Positions 1 to 3,881 of a DNA stretch of 5,894 bases are shown piece by piece. The first letter of the stretch is position 1. Each line of letters starts with the position of its first letter. The DNA is taken from positions 1-5,894 of the forward strand of contig DNIF01000249.1 of the NCBI GenBank assembly GCA_003485715.1. Direction: 5' to 3'. Position numbers and translations under genes: made by a program. The DNA is from Gammaproteobacteria bacterium. Its GTDB lineage: Bacteria > Pseudomonadota > Gammaproteobacteria > UBA7966. Under the pieces are notes generated by a model. It made no database searches and was not told the DNA's origin. It saw only the letters and a program-made list of their open reading frames with translations.

Positions 1-160
1 GCGGGGCGCGGTGCAGCATAGCCGGTCGCTGGGCTCGGGGCGGAAGGGCCGGGAGGCGAAGCGGCTATCGCCGTGACGAGGAAGCCATCGAGATCAGGAG
101 GCGATGGTGCCTTGATGCGCGCCAAGTCGGACCAGGTGCGCCTCTGGGACGCGTCGGCGA
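1..160. other. Region without recognisable gene
   Basis: No supportable coding region is seen on either strand. Short plus-strand frames reaching into the tRNA are the usual readings through a tRNA gene. On the minus strand this is the 3' flank of the tRNA-Val, and I see no strong hairpin followed by a T-run. The 10-bp word GGCGATGGTG occurs at about 100-109 and again at about 155-164, where it overlaps the tRNA 3' end. That is too short to call an attachment-site duplication. Confidence 0.5.
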
Positions 161-235
161 TGGTGGGCGATGCAGGGATCGAACCTGCTACCCCTCCCGT
201 GTGAAGGGAGTGCTCTACCGGTGAGCTAATCGCCC
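161..235 (-). tRNA. tRNA-Val, anticodon CAC
   Basis: Read on the minus strand, this 75-nt sequence folds into a complete cloverleaf. The acceptor stem is GGGCGAT (235-229) paired with ATCGCCC (171-165), with discriminator A and an encoded CCA (163-161). The D-stem is GCTC/GAGC around a 7-nt loop, the anticodon stem is CTCCC/GGGAG, and the T-arm is GCAGG-TTCGATC-CCTGC. The anticodon loop TTCACAC places CAC at 203-201, which reads the valine codon GTG. The gene is transcribed divergently from gltX and has its own promoter at 260-289. A dedicated GTG-reading tRNA suits a GC-rich genome, where GTG is a common valine codon. Confidence 0.97.
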
Positions 236-259
236 GTGGGGCCATGACGCGAGGGCCGG

Positions 260-289
260 ATTCTAGGCGCGCGCTTCCGGGGCGGTCAA
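260..289 (-). promoter_or_regulatory. Promoter of tRNA-Val
   Basis: On the minus strand a -35 element TTGACC (289-284) is followed, 18 bp later, by a -10 element TAGAAT (265-260). The next bases are CCGGCCC, a GC-rich discriminator typical of stringently controlled stable-RNA promoters. Transcription would start near 253, about 18 nt before the mature tRNA 5' end. The element match is seen directly; promoter activity is inferred. Confidence 0.75.
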
Positions 290-360
290 TCTACGCCCGC
301 ACCGGGCGCAGGTGGCGGGTTCCTGCTGCTGGTGCCGCAGCCGGGTGCCGTAAGACCGAT

Positions 361-369
361 TGCTATACT
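361..369 (+). promoter_or_regulatory. Extended -10 promoter of gltX
   Basis: The sequence TGCTATACT holds an extended -10 element, with TG at 361-362 and TATACT at 364-369. No good -35 hexamer lies at the proper distance, as is usual for extended -10 promoters. It is followed by CCGCGGCC, a GC-rich discriminator. The predicted start near 376 leaves an untranslated leader of about 62 nt before the gltX ATG. The position, facing the tRNA-Val promoter across a short gap, suggests a compact divergent regulatory region. Confidence 0.65.
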
Positions 370-437
370 CCGCGGCCGCCGTCGCCCGGGTTGCTGCTAC
401 CCAAGGCCCCGACCATCCCCACGAGAACCCGCGCCGC

Positions 438-1871
438 ATGACCATCGTCACCCGCTTCCCCCCCAGTCCCACCGGCATGCTGCACATCGGGGGCGCGCGC
501 ACGGCGTTGTTCTCGTGGCTCTACGCACGCCGTCATGGTGGCCGCTTCATTCTGCGCATCGAGGATACGGATCTCGAGCGCTCGACCCCCGAGGCCGTGC
601 AGGTAATCCTGGAAGGCATGGCGTGGCTGGGTCTCGCGTGGGACGAGGGGCCTTATTTCCAGACCCAGCGCTTTGATCGCTATCGCGAGGTGGTGGCGCA
701 GATGCTCGCATCCGGCCACGCCTACCATTGTTACTGTTCGCGCGAGACCCTGGAGGAGATGCGCACCGGCCAGATGGCGCGCAAGGAGAAGCCGCGCTAC
801 GACGGCCGCTGCCGCCAACTCACAGCACCACCGGCGGCAGCGCCAGCGCCCGTGGTGCGCCTGTGCAATCCAACCGAAGGGGCCGTGGTGGTGCGCGACG
901 CGATCCATGGCGGTGTGGTCTTCGAGAACGCCGAACTCGATGATCTCATCATCGCGCGCAGCGATGGCACGCCCACCTACAACCTCTGTGTGGTGGTGGA
1001 CGACTTCGACATGGGTGTGACGCACGTCATCCGCGGTGACGACCACCTCAACAACACGCCGCGCCAGATGAACATCCTGGCGGCACTCGGGGCTTCCGCA
1101 CCCGTTTATGCGCATGTGCCGATGATCCTCGGGCCGGATGGTCGCAAGCTATCCAAGCGCCACGGCGCAGTGAGCGTGCTCGAGTACAGGCAGGAGGGCT
1201 ATCTGCCGGAGGCGCTGCTGAATTACCTCGTGCGTCTCGGCTGGTCGCACGGCGATCAGGAGATCTTCTCCATCGAGCAGATGATCGAGGCCTTCGACCT
1301 GGATGCGCTGAGCAAGTCCGCTGCCGCGGTCAATCCGGACAAGCTCCTGTGGCTCAACCAGCACTACATCAAGACTTCGCCGATGGAGCGCCTGCTGGAA
1401 CCCTTCGCCGAGCAGTTGCGTGCGCTCAATATCGACCCTGCAACCGGACCCGCGCTGGCCGGGATCATCGAATGCCAGCGCGAACGGGCGAAGACGCTGA
1501 AGGAGATGGCCCTGGCCAGCCGCTTCTTCTTCGAGGCACCGACGGTGTTCGAGGAGAAGGCCGCGGCGAAGAATCTCGGTGCCGAGGCGCGGCCTGTGCT
1601 GCTGGCCTTGCGCGCGGCCCTGCAGGCGTTGCCGGAATGGACCACGGCCGCCGTGCATGCCGTGGTCGAAGCACAGGCAGCGGCCTTTGGCCTGGGAATG
1701 GGCAAGGTCGCCCAACCACTGCGCGTGGCCGTGAGCGGTGGTGGTGTGTCGCCACCCATCGACGCCACCCTGGCCCTGCTCGGTCCCACGCGCACCCTCC
1801 CACGCATCGATCACGCCCTCGCCTGGGTCGGTAATCGAGCGGGTGTGAACACGCCTACTGGAGAGGCCTGA
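438..1871 (+). CDS. gltX: Glutamyl-tRNA synthetase (class I aminoacyl-tRNA synthetase)
   Basis: This enzyme charges tRNA-Glu with glutamate, using ATP, in the cytoplasm. The product is 477 aa, the normal GluRS length, and resembles enterobacterial GltX throughout. The N-terminus has the class I signature (FPPSPTG at 7-13, then the HIGH-type HIGG at 16-19) and the conserved IEDTDLERSTPEA stretch at 41-53. The KMSKS-type loop is KLSKR at 237-241, followed by HGAVSV. The C-terminal anticodon-binding helical domain runs from about 300 to 477 and includes the conserved AKTLKEMA and GMGK segments. ATG 438 was chosen because MTIVTRFPPSPTG aligns with the family start; the open frame extends upstream only across the promoter. 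The Shine-Dalgarno sequence is weak (GAGAA, 422-426). One oddity is the zinc-knuckle position: C98, C100 and C125 are kept, but the usual His127 is Gln. The last residues, after about 468, extend a little beyond the E. coli protein. Confidence 0.98.
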   Translation: MTIVTRFPPSPTGMLHIGGARTALFSWLYARRHGGRFILRIEDTDLERSTPEAVQVILEGMAWLGLAWDEGPYFQTQRFDRYREVVAQMLASGHAYHCYCSRETLEEMRTGQMARKEKPRYDGRCRQLTAPPAAAPAPVVRLCNPTEGAVVVRDAIHGGVVFENAELDDLIIARSDGTPTYNLCVVVDDFDMGVTHVIRGDDHLNNTPRQMNILAALGASAPVYAHVPMILGPDGRKLSKRHGAVSVLEYRQEGYLPEALLNYLVRLGWSHGDQEIFSIEQMIEAFDLDALSKSAAAVNPDKLLWLNQHYIKTSPMERLLEPFAEQLRALNIDPATGPALAGIIECQRERAKTLKEMALASRFFFEAPTVFEEKAAAKNLGAEARPVLLALRAALQALPEWTTAAVHAVVEAQAAAFGLGMGKVAQPLRVAVSGGGVSPPIDATLALLGPTRTLPRIDHALAWVGNRAGVNTPTGEA

Positions 1872-2153
1872 TGGTTGTGGCAAGACCGAATCGCCGAGTT
1901 CGACAGCCCGGCAAACGCTGATCACGTGATCGACTGATTGCTGGATGTCGTGCAGGGCCTGGCACAGTCTCCTGAACAAGGCAGTTATCCGAGGGAATTG
2001 GTCGCGCTGGGCATCAAGGATTATCGGCAAACGATGTTCAAGCCCTACCGGGCCATCTACCGTGTCCTCAACAGGCAGGTCGTCATCTACCTCATCGTGG
2101 ATGGTCGTCGCGACCTGTGGTCCCTGCTGGCCCGGCGACTGCTTGGCGCGTGA
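1872..2153 (+). pseudogene. RelE/ParE-family toxin remnant, start lost and in-frame stop
   Basis: Frame translation gives WLWQDRIAEFDSPANADHV, then ID, a TGA stop at 1935-1937, then LLDVVQGLAQSPEQGSYP and onward to LLARRLLGA before the TGA at 2151-2153. The pattern matches RelE/ParE (plasmid-stabilisation) toxins: a helical IAEHDsPxxADxVxxRLL segment, then ERGxYPxELxxLGIxxYRxxxFKPYRxIYRV, then VVIYLIxDGRRDxxxLLxRRLL. Where TGA 1935 stands the family normally has a residue such as Arg or Lys before LL, so a single CGA-to-TGA change explains the break. No start codon or Shine-Dalgarno sequence precedes the first half, and about 10-20 N-terminal residues are missing or lie inside the gltX 3' end, which is in the same frame. 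No antitoxin gene is seen. A 71-aa product from TTG 1938 is formally possible, but it would lack the N-terminal helix. Intact relatives inhibit translation (RelE) or DNA gyrase (ParE); this copy is probably dead. Confidence 0.85.
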
Positions 2154-2249
2154 TCCGCATCCGCCAGTTGGCCTGTGCGGGGGCCTTGGCCTGGGCGCGG
2201 AGACACGCCAATCGGCTCGGACCCAGACGTCGTTGACTGCGGCCGGTGG

Positions 2250-2278
2250 TTGACAGGTCTCCGGGGCAGGACCAGAAT
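2250..2278 (+). promoter_or_regulatory. Promoter of the tRNA-Ala/tRNA-Glu pair
   Basis: A perfect -35 element TTGACA (2250-2255) and the -10-like CAGAAT (2273-2278) are separated by the optimal 17 bp. The following discriminator, CCGCGCTCC, is GC-rich. Transcription would begin near 2285, about 8 nt before the tRNA-Ala 5' end. The architecture matches stringently regulated tRNA promoters and resembles that of the tRNA-Val promoter in this window. Confidence 0.8.
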
Positions 2279-2292
2279 CCGCGCTCCGCGAT

Positions 2293-2368
<76 letters not shown>

Positions 2369-2372
2369 TCCT

Positions 2373-2393
2373 GGTCCGGGTTTCTTCCGGACC
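2373..2393 (+). other. Perfect hairpin in the tRNA-Ala/tRNA-Glu spacer
   Basis: GGTCCGG (2373-2379) is the exact reverse complement of CCGGACC (2387-2393), separated by the 7-nt loop GTTTCTT. The hairpin begins 4 nt after the CCA of tRNA-Ala and ends 14 nt before tRNA-Glu. There is no T-run after it, so a strong intrinsic terminator is unlikely. A role in processing the two-tRNA precursor or in partial attenuation is inference. Confidence 0.6.
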
Positions 2394-2407
2394 CTTGCGG
2401 TCACGAC

Positions 2408-2483
2408 GTCCCCATCGTCTAGAGGCCTAGGACACCTCCCTTTCACGGAGGCGACCGGGGTTCGAATCCCCGTGGGGACGCCA
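2408..2483 (+). tRNA. tRNA-Glu, anticodon TTC
   Basis: A 76-nt cloverleaf with encoded CCA. The acceptor stem is GTCCCCA/TGGGGAC with discriminator G. The anticodon stem CCTCC/GGAGG encloses loop CTTTCAC, giving anticodon TTC, which reads GAA and GAG. The T-arm is CGGGG-TTCGAAT-CCCCG. It lies 39 nt after tRNA-Ala and probably shares its transcript. It is the substrate of the GluRS encoded upstream in this window. No clear intrinsic terminator follows it. Confidence 0.98.
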
Positions 2484-2637
2484 TCCCGGCCCGGCCGGCA
2501 CGCCCGGATTCTGCTTCACTCCGCTTGCAGTCACGCCGCCGCGCCCGCGTTTCTCCCTGACAAGCCCCCACGCCCCCCGGCTGCCACTCCTGCTGAAATC
2601 TGGCAGGCTGCCTCGGTTCGCCCTGAAGCCGCTCCCC
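2484..2637. other. Intergenic region between tRNA-Glu and the ene-reductase gene
   Basis: A very C-rich 154-bp stretch. I see no convincing promoter and no hairpin with a U-run. Weak dyads exist: CTGCCA (2581-2586) with TGGCAG (2601-2606), and a short CCGG/CCGG dyad just after the tRNA. Any of these could contribute to transcript ends or to the leader of the next gene, but none is strong enough to call. Confidence 0.4.
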
Positions 2638-2642
2638 GGAGG
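2638..2642 (+). promoter_or_regulatory. Ribosome binding site of the ene-reductase gene
   Basis: GGAGG sits 7 nt before ATG 2650, a near-ideal Shine-Dalgarno match and spacing. It fixes this ATG as the start. Confidence 0.85.
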
Positions 2643-2649
2643 TCTCGCC

Positions 2650-3726
2650 ATGCAATCTCTTCTCGCGCCGATCACGGCCGGTACGCTGTCACTGCCCAAC
2701 CGGCTCATCATGTCCCCGCTCACTCGCTGCCGCGCCGAGCCGCAACACGTGCCCGGTGAACTCATGGTCGAGTACTACCGGCAGCGTGCCGGGGCCGGGC
2801 TCATCATCGCCGAGGCAACCATGGTTCAGGCCGGCAACTCGGCCTTCTGGAGCGAGCCGGGGATCCATTCGGCCGCGCAGGTGGCCGGCTGGCGCCGTGT
2901 CACCGACGCCGTGCACGCCGAGGGCGGGCGCATCATGTTGCAACTCTGGCATGGCGGTCGCGCCTGCCATCCGCTCATGAACGACGGCGCACAGCCCGTA
3001 GCTCCAAGCCCCATCGCCATCGACGGTGAGGTCCACACGCCCTCAGGCAAGTCACCCTACGTCGTGCCGCGTGAACTCACCGACGCAGAGTTGCCCGGTA
3101 TCGTTGCGGCCTTCGTCGTGGCCGCCCGCAACGCACGCGAGGCTGGGTTCGACGGGGTGGAAGTTCACGGCGCGAACGGTTATCTGCTCGATGAATTCCT
3201 GCGCGACGGCAGCAATCAGCGCAGCGGTCCGTGGGGTGGTCCCATCGCGCAGCGCGCCCGTCTGCTGCTCGAGGTGGTCGATGCCGTGATCGCGGAGTGG
3301 GGTGCCGGTCGCGTGGCCGTGCGCATCTCACCGCTCAACAGCTACAACTCCATGCAGGACAGCGATCCTGTAGCCCTGACTCGCTACGTGGCGCGTGCCT
3401 TGTCCGAGCGCGGCATCGCCTTCCTGGACTTCATGCGTGGGGACATCCTCGGCATCCAGAAGGGTGATGTGCTCAGTCCGGCGCGCGAGTGTTTCGAGGG
3501 CGTGCTGGTGGGCAACGTGGGCTACACGGCGGCGGAGGCCGACGCCGCTATCGCCGCCGGTCTCATCGATGCCGTGGCCTTGGGTCGCCCATTCATCTCC
3601 AATCCCGATCTGGTTACCCGTCTGCGTCTCGGTGCCCCGCTTGCCAGATCCGACATGGCCACCTGGTACACGCCCGGCCCTGTCGGTTACATCGACTATC
3701 CCGCGCTCGCGCTCGCCCCGATCTGA
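2650..3726 (+). CDS. Old Yellow Enzyme family ene-reductase (NemA/alkene reductase-like), FMN-dependent
   Basis: The 358-aa product is a cytoplasmic TIM-barrel flavoprotein of normal length for the family. Members use NAD(P)H through FMN to reduce activated C=C bonds of enals, enones, maleimides or nitro compounds; the physiological substrate usually cannot be predicted. The N-terminal LPNRLIMSPLTRCRAE (15-30) has the Thr at residue 25 that tunes the flavin in classical OYEs. QLWHGGR lies at 98-104. The substrate-anchoring pair is HGAN (His173 and Asn176), followed by Tyr178, the usual proton-donor position, within GYLLDEFLRDGSNQR. VRISP (224-228) and the C-terminal GNVGYTAAEA and LGRPFISNPDL segments (288-321) form the FMN phosphate and ring contacts. 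The HxxN pair resembles yeast OYE rather than the HxxH of NemA and PETN reductase. The gene stands alone between the tRNAs and a convergent receptor gene, with no adjacent regulator visible. Confidence 0.95.
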   Translation: MQSLLAPITAGTLSLPNRLIMSPLTRCRAEPQHVPGELMVEYYRQRAGAGLIIAEATMVQAGNSAFWSEPGIHSAAQVAGWRRVTDAVHAEGGRIMLQLWHGGRACHPLMNDGAQPVAPSPIAIDGEVHTPSGKSPYVVPRELTDAELPGIVAAFVVAARNAREAGFDGVEVHGANGYLLDEFLRDGSNQRSGPWGGPIAQRARLLLEVVDAVIAEWGAGRVAVRISPLNSYNSMQDSDPVALTRYVARALSERGIAFLDFMRGDILGIQKGDVLSPARECFEGVLVGNVGYTAAEADAAIAAGLIDAVALGRPFISNPDLVTRLRLGAPLARSDMATWYTPGPVGYIDYPALALAPI

Positions 3727-3755
3727 GGCTGCTCTGACAGCACTGCCTCCCACTC

Positions 3756-3783
3756 CGTCATCCCCGCCTGCGCGGGGATGACG
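3756..3783. repeat. Palindrome with 12-bp stem between convergent genes
   Basis: CGTCATCCCCGC (3756-3767) and its exact reverse complement GCGGGGATGACG (3772-3783) are separated by the tetraloop CTGC. It starts 29 bp after the ene-reductase stop codon. The words GTCATCCCCGC and GCGGGGATGAC resemble dispersed palindromic repeats common in many proteobacterial intergenic regions. It may end transcripts from either side, but neither strand has a U-run after it. The right arm is also the start of the tandem array that follows. Confidence 0.85.
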
Positions 3784-3873
3784 CTGTGACGCGCGGGGAT
3801 GACGATTTGGCGCGCGGGGATGACGCTGTGACGTGCAGGAATGACAGGGTGACGTGCGGGATGACGCTGTGAC
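3772..3873. repeat. 21-bp tandem repeat array, about five degenerate copies
   Basis: Units start at 3772, 3793, 3814, 3835 and 3856. The consensus is GCGGGGATGACGCTGTGACG plus C or T. Units 1 and 3 are almost identical. Unit 2 carries ATTTGG in place of CTGTGA, unit 4 has several changes, and unit 5 has lost one G and ends in CTTT after 18 bp. The array fills most of the 155-bp convergent gap and ends just before the receptor stop codon. The units are contiguous, so this is not a CRISPR. Confidence 0.9.
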
Positions 3874-3881
3874 CTTTCCTC

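Noticed and set aside
1..50. TATGCT on the minus strand as a -10 element for a gene left of the window
   Set aside because: No matching -35 element at a good distance and no downstream gene in view.
100..164. Repeated GGCGATGGTG word at the tRNA-Val 3' end as an attachment-site duplication
   Set aside because: Only 10 bp are shared, and no integrase or foreign-looking genes lie between the copies.
360..437. Upstream extension of the gltX frame to a start at 360
   Set aside because: It would add 26 residues not found in GluRS and would place the start inside the extended -10 promoter. The family N-terminus begins at 438.
1871..1921. 16-codon frame starting at the ATG overlapping the gltX stop
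   Set aside because: No Shine-Dalgarno sequence of its own and no family resemblance. The toxin-like sequence lies in a different frame.
3772..3873. CRISPR array
   Set aside because: The repeats are contiguous 21-bp units without unique spacers, and no cas genes are present.
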